NCBI RefSeq assembly: GCF_050624435.1
Contig: NC_134536.1
Span: 7,134,758-7,198,757 of the forward strand
Direction: 5' to 3'
DNA length: 64,000 bases
DNA from: Tenrec ecaudatus
Taxonomy: Eukaryota; Chordata; Mammalia; Afrosoricida; Tenrecidae
This document shows, one piece after another, positions 54,404-64,000 of this stretch (position 1 is the stretch's first letter; each line of letters starts with the position of its first letter). The notes under the pieces were generated by a model. That model was given only the letters and a program-made list of their open reading frames with translations. It was not told where the DNA came from and searched no databases. The position numbers and the translations under genes are program-made.

Positions 54404-54588
54404 CAGTGGTTCTCAACCTGTGGATCGAGACCCATTTTGGGGTCAAATGACCTTTCACAGGGGTTGCCCAATTCATAACAGTAGCAAAATGACAGTGATG
54501 GAGTAGCAACGAAAATAATGCTATGGTTGGGGGGTCACCACCACATGAGGAGGTGTATGAAAGGGATTAGGAAGGGTGAGAATCAGTG
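54404..54588 (+). mobile_element. SPIN-type hAT nonautonomous transposon, second copy
   Basis: TIRs CAGTGGTTCTCAACC and GGGTGAGAATCAGTG (12 of 15 match the expected end). It includes the 'ggtcaccaccacatgagg' region missing from the copy at 44701. At 185 bp it is closer to full length but more substituted. Flanking octamers gcttagaa and tcttcgag agree at 5 of 8 positions. Confidence 0.85.
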
Positions 54589-54599
54589 TCTTCGAGGAA

Positions 54600-54865
54600 G
54601 AACCATGGTGTCAGTCCATCTTGTCGAGGGCCCTCTGTCTCAGAACCCCCTACTTTTCCAAGCACAGTGTCCTCCAGGGACCGGCCTCTCCTGATAGCAT
54701 GTCTACAGTCCAGGCGACAATGTCTCACCAACCTCGCTTCTCAGGAGTGTGTTGGCTTTGCTTCTTCCGAGATTTGTGTGGGAGGCCAAGCCATGGGGTG
54801 CATTCGGGGTTCTTCGCCAACACCATCAGGCAAAAGGCCTTTGTATTTCTCAGACCCTCCATGTT
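54600..54865 (-). repeat. RTE LINE fragment
   Basis: 'gtcctccagggaccggcctc', 'cttctcaggagtgtgttggc' and 'gttcttcgccaacaccatca' are complements of RTE text. Confidence 0.75.
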
Positions 54866-55279
54866 CCCTGTTCCACTGGCCCAGGCTGGGGGCCTCCTGT
54901 CACAGGGCTCACAATAGGTCAGGGCAGTCTGAGCTCCATCCCTGGAGACGTGAACAGCCTCCAGCTGCACCTGCAGTCCCGAGTTGGATGACGCCGCCAA
55001 GCCCAGGGTGGGGTCCCCGCATCTCTGCCCTGCAGGCTGCCAGCTCCTTGGACTCCTTCTCCCCTCTGTGGGTGCTTTCCTTCCCTCGATTTGAACAAGG
55101 TGCCCAAGCCGGAGGCTACACTTGCTCTGTCACCACAGGCCTGTCCGCCCTCTCTAGGGTGCCGTTGACACTGTAAAGAGCCATCCTGAGTCCAGCTGGC
55201 ATTCCAGGAAATCACCTGTTCAGAGTGACGTCTGGTACGCTCACAAGGTGCTGACTCTCAGCTTAGAACATTAGATCTA
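54866..55279. other. Unassigned
   Basis: No gene or repeat recognised, despite open frames up to 196 codons overlapping from the left. Confidence 0.4.
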
Positions 55280-55655
55280 ATCTAGAATGTTTTTATCATC
55301 TCAAAAAGAAACCCTGTGCCCCATCGCCATGTCTCCCCCCACCTCACCCTTTCCAGTCCTGTTGTTGTCCACTAGCTGTGACCAAGCCCGACCCTGACAT
55401 TTGGTGACCCCACACACAAAGGAACTCTTGCCTAGTCCGGCACTGTGTGTTGCAGGCCAGGCTGGTCAATCTTGGTGTGTCCACACGACCACGTTCTGCT
55501 CTCTGCCTCTAGAGGCGCTGCCGCGTCTGGGCCTTTCATACAAGCCGTCCTATCGATAACGGATGCTCTTTTGTGTCTGGTTTCTTTCACTTAATGTGTG
55601 TTTGAGGTTCATCCGTGCTGCACATAGATCAGCACGTGATCTCATTTTGTGGCTG
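55280..55655 (-). repeat. Older L1 (L1M-type) 3' UTR, left part
   Basis: 'catctcaaaaagaaaccctg', 'cttttgtgtctggtttcttt' and 'gaggttcatccgtgctgcac' are in the order of the complement of L1M 3' text. It is interrupted by RTE sequence and resumes near 56095. Confidence 0.75.
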
Positions 55656-55659
55656 GGTG

Positions 55660-55890
55660 TTGTTAGGTGAGTTGGTTCCGACCCATTGTGACCACAAGTC
55701 TCACCGTCCTAGCCTTTAAGGAGCACACTGGCAGTATTTCTTCCAAGACAGAGCTGTTTGTCCCTTTGGCAGCCCACGAGGGGTTCCATCTTCTCCGCGG
55801 TCTGACTTTCACCAGCATGGGAGGCAAAGGAAAATAGCACGGCTCGAGTCAGGCACACCTTAATCCTCAAAGCAACATGCTTGCTTTGCA
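55660..55890 (-). repeat. RTE LINE 3' end
   Basis: 'tgttgttaggtgagttggtt' is the terminus, followed by 'cctttaaggagcacactggc' and 'ttcttccaagacagagctgt'. Confidence 0.8.
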
Positions 55891-55956
55891 CGACTCTGAA
55901 GAGGCTTTATGCGGCAGTTCCCCGATGCAACACATCTTGGCTGGGAGGTGGTGGTT

Positions 55957-56045
55957 AGGTCCTACGGGGCCAGTTCCTACCCCTTGTGAGCTTATGCACA
56001 ACAGAATGAAGCTCCGCCTGGTTGTAGCATCCTCACAGATCTTCC
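55957..56045 (-). repeat. RTE LINE 3' end, second copy
   Basis: 'ggtggttaggtcctacgggg' and 'gcttatgcacaacagaatga' start the RTE terminus again, close behind the previous one. Confidence 0.6.
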
Positions 56046-56094
56046 CAGGCTTGAGCCCCTGGCTGCAGGGTAGCAGGCCAACGCACAGGTAGAT

Positions 56095-56270
56095 CATGCT
56101 TGTTTCTCCATTCATCAAGTAATGAGCGAGTGAACCGTTTCCCCTTTGGGACTAGCGTGCATACGCTGCTCTGAACTCGGTGGACAGGTTTGGTCGTGGA
56201 CCTACCTTTCCATCCCATGAATAGATACGGAGGAGCGGGATGGCTGGATCACATGGCCACTGTGTTGTGC
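56095..56270 (-). repeat. Older L1 (L1M-type) 3' UTR, right part
   Basis: 'gagcgggatggctggatcac' and 'atacgctgctctgaactcgg' continue the L1M text that ended at 55655. Confidence 0.7.
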
Positions 56271-56587
56271 ATCTGGGGAGCCCTGATGGGTGGTTTGCAT
56301 TCATTCCTCAAACTGTTTGTGACGCAGGGACACGTCGATGCCTCGGGCCTTCAATTCCAAATCTCTTTGCTCCTCAGATCCATGCTGGAAGATCGCTATA
56401 GAATTCAAGAAGGGGATTTCGTGTGCGTGGCGACCAAAAGACACCTCAGCGACACTGCCGGCTTGGGTCCTGAGCACCATCATCACCATAGTGATAAGGT
56501 GAGTCTCACGTGATTGCCATCACCCGGTGCACATCCACGGCAGGTTGGCATGAAGCTGTGGTCTGTGACGTGTAGCATGCCCCACCC

Positions 56588-56683
56588 AAACCCACTGCCA
56601 TCGATTCTGTGCCGGCGCCCAGCAACCCTACCGTCCAGGGTAGAACTGGCCCCGTGGGTTTCCAAGACTACAACTGTGTGGGA
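56588..56683 (-). repeat. AfroSINE 3' fragment
   Basis: 'aaacccactgccatcgattc' to 'tttccaagactacaactgtg'. Confidence 0.8.
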
Positions 56684-56850
56684 GGAGCCTGGTGGTGTCC
56701 TGGGGATGGATGGGTGGGCACTTTGGAATCACCAGCAGCTCCGTGGGAGAACGACTGGGCTTTCCACTTTCATCAGCAGTGAGTCTCGGAAACCCACCGG
56801 GGCTTGTTCTGCATAGCCTTGGCTGGATGGCAGTGAGTTTGGCTTGTTTG
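56684..56850 (+). repeat. AfroSINE copy, opposite strand
   Basis: 'aggagcctggtggtgtcctg' to 'ctggatggcagtgagtttgg'. It appears to have inserted into the minus copy, whose text resumes briefly at about 56855 ('ccgtgtgggggtagataagc'). Confidence 0.8.
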
Positions 56851-56899
56851 AACTCCGTGTGGGGGTAGATAAGCCCTGTCTTTCTCTCTAAGTGTCTGC

Positions 56900-57591
56900 T
56901 AGCATGACAACAAGGTTTTGAAATTGTGTGAGCAGCCAAAATGGGACAGGGTGATGTGACGCAAACTGGTGCTGTTGTGAAAAACGCTGCAAAGCAGGAG
57001 AAAGCACCTCACAATGCGGTGCACCCCGAGGCGTCACGCAGAGCCAGGCTGTGCCCCGCCCCAGTGTCACTCGAGATTAGAAGTCACATTTGCTGGCTCC
57101 TTCCGCTCGAAGCACAAGGTGGTTCTGCAGCTGCAGGCGGTCTTCACAGCTTCAGGGCACTCGCTTTTCTGAGCCAGGCTTTGCATTCCGGGAGATGGTC
57201 CTTCCTGCCGCCAGCATGGGCTTTCTTGGAAAGGAGAGGTGGTCCAGCGAAGCGCATTCTAGGAACTTGGCCAGGCTTTGGGGCCAGTGTTTGTTCTCTC
57301 ATTTAAGCCTCGTTTGCTGAGCTTGAAGAATTAAATTGCTGGCAGAGGGAAACTGCCCCTAGAGAATAAAGGGGTTTGTCATCCGGAAGGGAACGATCCC
57401 GTGGTTCCCAGGGAAAGGCCCGTTGGAGTAGCGTCTTGCGGTTTTCTAACAGCGTGTGTTTTTGTTTTTCCTGTGCTCTTGGGGGGTGGAGGCCAATGAG
57501 TCAGTTCTGGCTCATGGTGACCCTTTGGCTCACAGAATGAAGCAGTATATATTCCTAAGTCAATCTCACCCGGGGGTGGCCACTGTGAAGA
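56900..57591. other. Unassigned
   Basis: No gene or repeat recognised. Confidence 0.4.
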
Positions 57592-57796
57592 CCCATTTAA
57601 CTTACTGCCATAGAGTCAGCTCTGACTACAACAACCCTGTAGGACAGCGTGGACCTGCCCCTGTGGGTTTCCGATACTGTGACTCTTCACAGGCATAGAA
57701 AGCCTCGTCTTTCTCCCGAGGAGCAGCTAGTGGTTTTGAACTGCTGACCTTGCGATTAGCAGCCCAACACCTAAGTCTCTATGCCACCAGGGCTCC
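57592..57796 (-). repeat. AfroSINE copy
   Basis: 'acttactgccatagagtcag' to 'ctctatgccaccagggctcc'. Full length with a clean head. Confidence 0.93.
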
Positions 57797-57984
57797 AAGA
57801 GTCTTTTAGTAAACCTTAAAAAGGACAAAGACAAACAAATCGAATCACTGGAAGAGGGGAAATAGCATATAGGCTGTGCCTGTATCCCCCAAAGCGTGCA
57901 TATTGATTACTCGGTAGAGAGGAAGAACAGACTCACTACAAAGTCCCCAGTGGCTCATGGCAGTAGCTGAACGAATGATTACCT

Positions 57985-58500
57985 TATCGAGTGTATTCAA
58001 TGAACGGGTAGATCTGCTGCACATGGCTTCATTAAGGTGTCAACAAGGTGAGGCGTTACTTTGAGGGCTAGGGTGTGCCTGACACAAGCCACAGTATTGC
58101 CAATGACCGCGTATGCATGTGAAAGTTGGACATTGACTAAGGAAGACCAGAGATGCATGGGAAAGATGTTGCTGGTGAAAAATATTGAAAGTCCCATGGA
58201 CTGCTAAAAGGACCAACAGGTCTCCCTTGGAAGAAGTATGGCCGGAGTGCTCTTTAGACATGAGGATGGCAAGACTTCATGACTTCTCAGAAGAGACCAG
58301 TCTCTGGAGAAGGACATTGTGCTTGGTGAAGTAGAGGGGCAGGAACAAGGAGGAGGATCCTTGCTGAGACCCAGTAGCTGCCACAATAGGCTCAGCCATA
58401 AGAACAGTGGTGACGGCACAGGACCAGGCAATGTTCCCTTCTATGGTCCAAAGGGTCTCTATGGGTCAGAACCACTGGATGACCCCCAACAACGGCACAA
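57985..58500 (+). repeat. RTE LINE 3' fragment
   Basis: 'gggctagggtgtgcctgaca', 'gcatgtgaaagttggacatt', 'ggagaaggacattgtgcttg' and 'caggaccaggcaatgttccc' to 'ggatgacccccaacaacgg'. About 510 bp in RTE order. Confidence 0.9.
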
Positions 58501-59502
58501 CATTGAGGAAGTGCATAGCTTACCTCAAGAAGGACCAGTAGACAGTATGGATGCAGCCCCTCATCCACAGCGATACCTCTCCTCAACCAGCAGCCACGTC
58601 CGCAGCCTCTCAGCCACCTGGCCCCGTGGCCTCTGGCTCCCTGGACCAGGAAGGCAGTCTGAGCTCTGCCCTGCAGTCTCATAGTCTTGGCGCAGCTCTG
58701 TCTCAGAGTCTCTTTCTCACAGCCCATGACGCCTCTGGTCCTGGCCTCTACCACGTCAGATAGAGATTTTGAATGTGCTCCACTGCCCATAGTTCTGGGA
58801 TTTCTATCTCTTCCGAGGAAGACAGCTCATCCTCACAGCCAGGGAGTAGACCCTGAAATGGACCGATACCCTCTATTTGTGTTGCACATGCCTTATTTGC
58901 ATAACCCCACCCACTCATTTGGTGGGAATTACAGCTCTGGATAGACGAGCCATATTATGGCAGTCCATTCCACCACATATACGAGGTGTATCCACACACA
59001 TACATATGTATGAATCATGTTCACATTTTTCAGTATTCCACATTAATCTTCTTATCCTGTACCTTCCAGAGTCTTGTGTGTTGGATCTGTCTGTGTGGAC
59101 ATTGATTCCAGAAGACATAACTGAGGGTCTGAGAAGGGAGGAAGCTTGTCAGGTTCTTGATCAAATTAAACTGTGCCTTCCAACTACTTTGAGCCTCCAT
59201 GCCCTTATCTGTCAAACGGTGCACCAATAAACCAGTGTTTTCCAAATATCAGGAAGTATTGCATGTTAACATACTTATGCCATCTGAAAAATGCAGTACA
59301 GAAGTGTGTTTCCCTCCCCACACGCACACACCCTACATGTAAGTATGTTATCTGTTCAATAAATTCTCATAGTAGAATAATCAGAAGCAGCAGGAAGGAG
59401 AAGATAAAGGTTTCCCTTCATGGAGTGAAGTTGAAGGACTCCTGGAATGCTGATTGGTTCAGCCATTTGGAAAGCCATTGTCAACCTCTAGTAGAGATGA
59501 AA
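58501..59502. other. Unassigned
   Basis: About 1 kb with no gene or repeat recognised. Confidence 0.4.
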
Positions 59503-59716
59503 GGAGCCCCGGAGGTGCTGTTTGGTTAAGTGTTGGAGTGCTAACTGCATGGTCAGTGGTTCAAATCCACCAGTTGCTCCTGGAGAGCAAGCTGAGATGC
59601 ACAGAACCCATAAAGATTCACAGCCTCAGAATCCAGAAAGGGGATGTCTACTTTGCCCTATAGGGCTGTCACGAGTCAGAACCAACTCCACGGTCATGAG
59701 TTTGGTTTGGGGTTTC
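59503..59716 (+). repeat. AfroSINE copy
   Basis: 'ggagccccggaggtgctgtt' to 'tcatgagtttggtttggggt', full length. Confidence 0.92.
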
Positions 59717-60492
59717 CATGGACTGTAGTGTTTGCTTTCTTAAGCAAAGTATGACCAGATATCAGCAGAGTGAAGCATAGTCTGTTTTTTTTATTTAAAA
59801 TATTTCAGAAATTGAGAACTCCAGTTGACGCCGTATCATCCAGGCTCCCCCTAAGTGTGGGGAAGCATTGCTTTCTGCCCCGTGATGGCAGGCATACCTG
59901 GGCACAACCACCGAGGGCAGGGGTGTGGGATCCACATGCTACTGACATCCACATGTGCTCACCCCTGGTTTCCCATGAGTTGCTGCCTTAGTTAAGGAAA
60001 ACTCTTAGAAGCAGCAAGAAGGCTGGGGTTACCATTTAAGTTCTAATCGTAGCTTTCAGTTTAGTTGTATATATATTTTTTCTCTAATCAATATTTGGTC
60101 CCTCGCACCAAATGAGCTCAAAGCTTGCAAAGCAGAGACAAAATTTAAAGTCAGTTTCAGAATCCAAGTCACGGTGTTAGGGAATTACATAGAGCTTGGG
60201 AATTCACAGTGGAAAACTTGGATCATAGCTGAATTTGCACTCACTTTTGACCGAAAAATGATTTTTAAGACAGACATTCCCTCATTTCCATAAAGCGAAG
60301 GCAAGAATTCAGCCCCTGGTGGCTACCCACTTGTGCCTTCAAACGCCCGCCCCCCCCACCTTCACCACCATCACCATGCGCACACACACATCACAACCAC
60401 AGGTCCTGCATGGGGCCCCTGACATGCTCTCCATTCCTGTCTGCACTTCTGGGACTCATCCCTGCCCTTGTTGGGCCTCCAGTCTATTTCAA
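59717..60492. other. Unassigned
   Basis: No gene or repeat recognised. A C-run lies at 60349-60358. Confidence 0.4.
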
Positions 60493-60688
60493 AACAACAA
60501 CAACCAACTCACTGCCAAGAAGTCAATTCCAAGTCCCGGTGGCCGTGTGTATGAACAGAGTACCACGGCCTCTGTGGGCTCCGGCGGCTCATAGTCTTTC
60601 TTCACCTTCCTCCTGCAGAGCCGGTTCAAACCGCTGGCCTTGAGCTCGGCAGTCCAACATGGAACCTACTTTGCCACCGGGGCTCCTG
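60493..60688 (-). repeat. AfroSINE copy
   Basis: 'aacaacaacaaccaactcac' to 'ctttgccaccggggctcc'. An A/C-rich tail is retained. Confidence 0.9.
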
Positions 60689-60804
60689 GTCTCTAAGGAA
60701 TCCGGTGCCCCTTTGAAAACTCCAGACCACGCACTCTCTCTGCTTCTGTTTCCTTCCTTCTGCAGAAAACCATCTCCTAGGCAGATACATACAATGCGGA
60801 GCCA

Positions 60805-60905
60805 GCAGTGGGTTAAGGATAGGGCGGCTCACCGAGAGGTCAGCGGTTGGAACTACCAGCTGCTCCCCGGGGGGAAAGGGGAGGCAGCCTGCTCGGACCC
60901 AGGTT
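60805..60905 (+). repeat. AfroSINE 5' part
   Basis: 'gcagtgggttaaggatagg' and 'gaggtcagcggttggaacta'. The 3' half is missing. Confidence 0.75.
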
Positions 60906-61353
60906 CCCACACTGAACCTGTCTGCCCTCCTAGAGAGGGTTGCTCGGAGTGGCCGCTGTGGCTGGTGGGATGGGTTGGGCTGCTGCATGGGACCAGGAAG
61001 TGGCTCCCCCGACCTCGGCTTCCCTCGGCAGGCGGTGGCCTGCATTAGCGTGCAGCTCGCTGACCCAGCACACAGCATCCTCCTTTCCATGTGAGCTCTG
61101 AACTGGCGCCTGAGAAAGCTGATCCGCCACACACTCCCTCCGGGGCCAGAGGGCACCAGATAGAAGGGCCATTACAACAAGGCAAAGGGGAGCAAGGGTC
61201 TGCTCAGCTGGGCGCGCTCAGAGTAGCCTCCTTTTCACTCTGCAGCCGGGCGATGGGCTAGCCAGTTTTCATCTAGAAAACGAACAGCGAGAGTCTCCGT
61301 CCCTATAATTTATTTCTTATCTCTTTCTTGAATGCATGGTAATCTATTCAGTG
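60906..61353. other. Unassigned
   Basis: No gene recognised, although GC-rich frames of up to 176 codons cross it. Confidence 0.4.
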
Positions 61354-61365
61354 TATGATATTGTA

Positions 61366-61588
61366 CCTGAAAACAAAAACAACAAAAAAAAAACTCACTG
61401 CCATCGAGTCGATGCTGACTCTTAGCCACCCTGGAGGACAGGGGAGAACAGCCCCTGTGAGTTTCCAAGACTACGTCTTTCTGGGAGTAGAAAGCCCCGT
61501 GTTTCTCCCAAGGAGCGGCTGAAGGTTTCGAACTGCTGACCTCGTGGGTAGGAGCCCAACACGTAGCCACTATACCACCAGGGCTCCC
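61366..61588 (-). repeat. AfroSINE copy with 12-bp TSD
   Basis: Complete minus SINE with A-rich tail complement, from 'aacaaaaacaacaaaaaaaa' through 'ctgccatcgagtcgatgctg' to 'ataccaccagggctccc'. tatgatattgta (61354-61365) and tatgatactgta (61589-61600) flank it with one mismatch. Probably one of the younger SINE insertions here. Confidence 0.95.
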
Positions 61589-61600
61589 TATGATACTGTA

Positions 61601-62514
61601 TAGTGTGAATTAAAGGAGGCGGGAAGGCCCTTCCAGCACATGTGCTCCTTAGTCATAACTTGTTAGAGATTCTGAAGTGACTCAGAAAGCATTGTCTCAC
61701 AGAAAGCCTTTATTGAACAAACTAGCAGGAGGCGAAGGGCTCTTTTCTCAGCCTGTGCTCCACCCAGGACTGCACATTGCTAAGCGAGATATTCCCATGC
61801 CCTTCGGCACTTCTAGACTCAAATCTTGTTCCTTTTAAATGCTCTTGGGGTTTAGGGGAGACCAAGGCGGGGAGGGGCCAGATCAGGTCTCAGAGTGGCT
61901 TCTTCTAGGGCTTCCAATGGGGTGCTCATCCGACAGCACGTGTTCCCCATGTCCACGAGCAGACAGGCTCATTCTTCTGTTGGGGGGGAAATCCCTGGCC
62001 GTTTTCCCACTACTGCAGCTTCCTCAAAACGTCATCGTGATAAGCCCCATGGTCCCGGTGCCCTCTGAGGCAATCCGTGAAGACGACCCTTTTGAAATCC
62101 TTGGGAGAAAAGCGCCATATCCTTCTGAGCTGGCATCTCTGCCTTACACTCACCCGGGGTTTCAGCTCCCCTGGGAAGCCACCCGTTTGATCGGATGTCT
62201 CTCGTCCTGAGCGAGGCTAAGCGCTCATTGCAAGGGACCTCAGTGAGACCAAGTCCAAGTGTACGACCATGACCACTGGCCGTCTGTCAGCCACTGAGTA
62301 CAAGAGAGCAGAGCTTAAGCATTGTTTTTTTATGCTTTTTAATAAACCTAGTGCACAAATGAACTAGAGCCCTGGCAACAAGACCATCTGACTTTCCCCA
62401 TAAAGCCATGTTGGATCCTCTGGAGCATTCTAGCCAAAGGTAGCAGTCAGCTCAAAAGGTAGAAATCAATTTTGGGTAGACCAAATAGTTGAAGCTAAAA
62501 TGGAAAGGCCAGAA
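61601..62514. other. Unassigned
   Basis: About 0.9 kb. A 123-codon plus frame (61839-62210) has no domain I recognise. A decayed DNA transposon is conceivable but unsupported. Confidence 0.35.
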
Positions 62515-62720
62515 GCAAACGCCCGTGGAAGACGTGTGACGTCAAGGATGGCGAGACGCCGTCTGACGGACTTTGGCCGCATGGCCAGGAGCCCTGGAGA
62601 AGGACATCCTGTTTGCTAAAGCAGAGGGACAGCGACGAGGAGGCCCTCGAGCGCACGGTTGGCTTTCTCATCGAGGTCAGTCGGACGACCACTGACGTGG
62701 TTTTCTGCGGGACTCGAAGG
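62515..62720 (+). repeat. RTE LINE 3' fragment
   Basis: 'gtcaaggatggcgagacgcc', 'cctggagaaggacatcctgt' and 'agcagagggacagcgacgag' match RTE text. Confidence 0.75.
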
Positions 62721-63049
62721 GGAGGCAGGAGGCGGATCTTTCTGAGCTTAGACCTTGTGGAGGGAGTCATCGCTCTGCACTCACGGCTAGAAGAAAAGGG
62801 TCCAAAATGTGGGCTTCACTGAATGCCCCATAAGTTAAAACGGTAAGCGAGCCCATTGGGAAGCCGGGCTGCCCTCAGTGGACTGAGGAAGATGGTGTTC
62901 AGTCAGAAGAGTCCATGCAAATGGACATGCAAAAGAGGCCTGGGTGACAGGTGAAGGCAGGCAGTCGTTGGTTGCTTCCATTCCAACTCATGGAGGCTGT
63001 GGGGGAGGAGGCTGGTTCTTCAGTCAATATGAAACTTACCCACCTCACT
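62721..63049. other. Unassigned
   Basis: No feature recognised. Confidence 0.4.
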
Positions 63050-63137
63050 CACTCACGGCCATTGAGTCGATGCCAACTCAGAGACCCTAGGACAGGGTAG
63101 CCCTGCCCCGGCCAGCTTCCCAGACTGAAACTCTCTT
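63050..63137 (-). repeat. AfroSINE, 3' part, split
   Basis: 'cactcacggccattgagtcg' to 'ttcccagactgaaactctc'. The copy continues at 63694 beyond an inserted L1 fragment. Confidence 0.85.
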
Positions 63138-63645
63138 TTTTTAAAAAACAATTATATTGGCACTTCATCCACGTATTTATACAGGTTGATAGTTCAATCA
63201 TATCCAGAAGAGTTGTACAATCATTACCACAATCAATTCTAGAACACTATCTTCTTCCGTGCTCATTGTTACTCATGTGTATTGCTTTTTCATTGTGGCA
63301 GGTACTTACCCGACAAAACGTTCTTCAATTTCACAACGCCTTCATGTATAATTCAGGCCCGTTAAACGATATTCTTCATGTTGTACAACCGTTATTGATA
63401 ACCTTTTCCAAATGATTCCACCACCATAACAAACTCAATGCCCCCTAAGAAGACCTCTTCCTCCTTCACCCGTGGTGACCGTAACTCCAGTGTGGTTTCT
63501 CTTTTTCTTCTGTATGTTTTTTAGTGGCTCTCTCGATATAACGTTCATATATCATACACTTCCATAGTTAAATTGCTTTTAATAAGAGTTGTATATACAT
63601 CATCACAATTGGTTCTAATGTCCCCTCCTTCCTTTGCATTCATTG

Positions 63646-63647
<2 letters not shown>
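63138..63647 (-). mobile_element. L1 3' end inserted in an AfroSINE
   Basis: Begins with a T-run and A-run, then 'acaattatattggcacttca' and 'gagttgtacaatcattacca', the complement of an L1 3' UTR related to the fragment at 13420. Since it interrupts an afrotherian SINE, it inserted within that lineage. Confidence 0.65.

Positions 63648-63693
<46 letters not shown>
63648..63693. repeat. (AC)23 microsatellite
   Basis: Uninterrupted AC run of about 45 bp, at the junction between the L1 fragment and the SINE. Confidence 0.98.
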
Positions 63694-63695
<2 letters not shown>

Positions 63696-63757
63696 TCTTC
63701 CGAGAGCTGCTGGTGGCTTCAAACTGCTGGCCTGGCAGTTATGGCACCAGGGCTCCT
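63694..63757 (-). repeat. AfroSINE, 5' part, split
   Basis: 'cttccgagagctgctggtgg' to 'ttatggcaccagggctcc', the head side that completes the copy from 63050. Confidence 0.85.
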
Positions 63758-64000
63758 TCTGATAGGAACCAAAACATGGACAGTGACTGTTAGGGTGGTA
63801 GAATCTCTACCTTCTGGAATTTTACAAACTCCTTATAATGAATGTGAATTGTTATGCCAATCGGTAGAAATTACTTTTCAAGAACCCATGACGTTGGGTC
63901 AGCGAACGTACACATGAGTGTCATTTTCTTAATGGGGTTTGTATTTTAATACAACATTCAATGTCTTTCTTTTTTTTTTTAATCAATTATGTTCCCTAGT
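63758..64000. other. Unassigned
   Basis: No feature recognised before the window ends. Confidence 0.4.

Noticed and set aside
61839-62210. 123-codon frame as a transposase or host gene
   Set aside because: I could find no catalytic motif or family signature. Flanking terminal repeats were not seen.

Overview
The window is nuclear DNA of an afrotherian mammal, most likely a tenrec such as Echinops telfairi. Three lines of evidence support this. Dozens of copies of the tRNA-derived AfroSINE family (heads close to 'ggagccctggtggtg', tails close to 'gagtcagaatcgactc') occur on both strands. Many fragments of an afrotherian BovB/RTE-type LINE are present. Two short hAT elements have SPIN termini, and within Afrotheria SPIN was reported from tenrec. 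The species call is inference; the repeat families are read directly.

I recognise no complete protein-coding gene. Nearly every open frame lies in repeats or in GC-rich DNA. Gene-related signals are (1) a CpG island at about 34.9-36.1 kb that looks like a promoter, with CCAAT, TATA-like, ETS and Sp1 motifs, a possible first-exon splice donor and two RFX X-box-like sites, and (2) a decayed coding segment at 50.7-51.14 kb, open for 145 codons apart from one stop, of a protein I do not recognise.

Layout: 0-5.35 kb holds L1 3' ends, including a twin-primed L1 inside an older RTE. At 5.5-6.75 kb there is an unclassified LTR- or L1-5'-like block. At 6.7-12.9 kb there are SINEs, a solo LTR split by an ERVL-type LTR, and L1 fragments. 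At 12.9-18.4 kb there is AT-rich DNA, a 1.7-kb L1 and SINEs. At 18.85-21.7 kb an AfroSINE is split by a defective class I endogenous retrovirus, itself split by an ERVL-type LTR. At 21.8-34.7 kb there is a SINE cluster, LTRs and inverted RTE fragments. The CpG island follows. From 36.2 kb to the end, SINE, RTE and L1 fragments are interleaved with long unassigned stretches, plus the two SPIN elements (44.7 and 54.4 kb) and several microsatellites.

Taken together this looks like an intergenic or long-intron region around one promoter. Its main interest is the readable order of insertions: RTE and SINE are old, L1, ERV, ERVL-LTR and SPIN inserted into them, and some L1 and SINE insertions still carry clear target-site duplications (TSDs).
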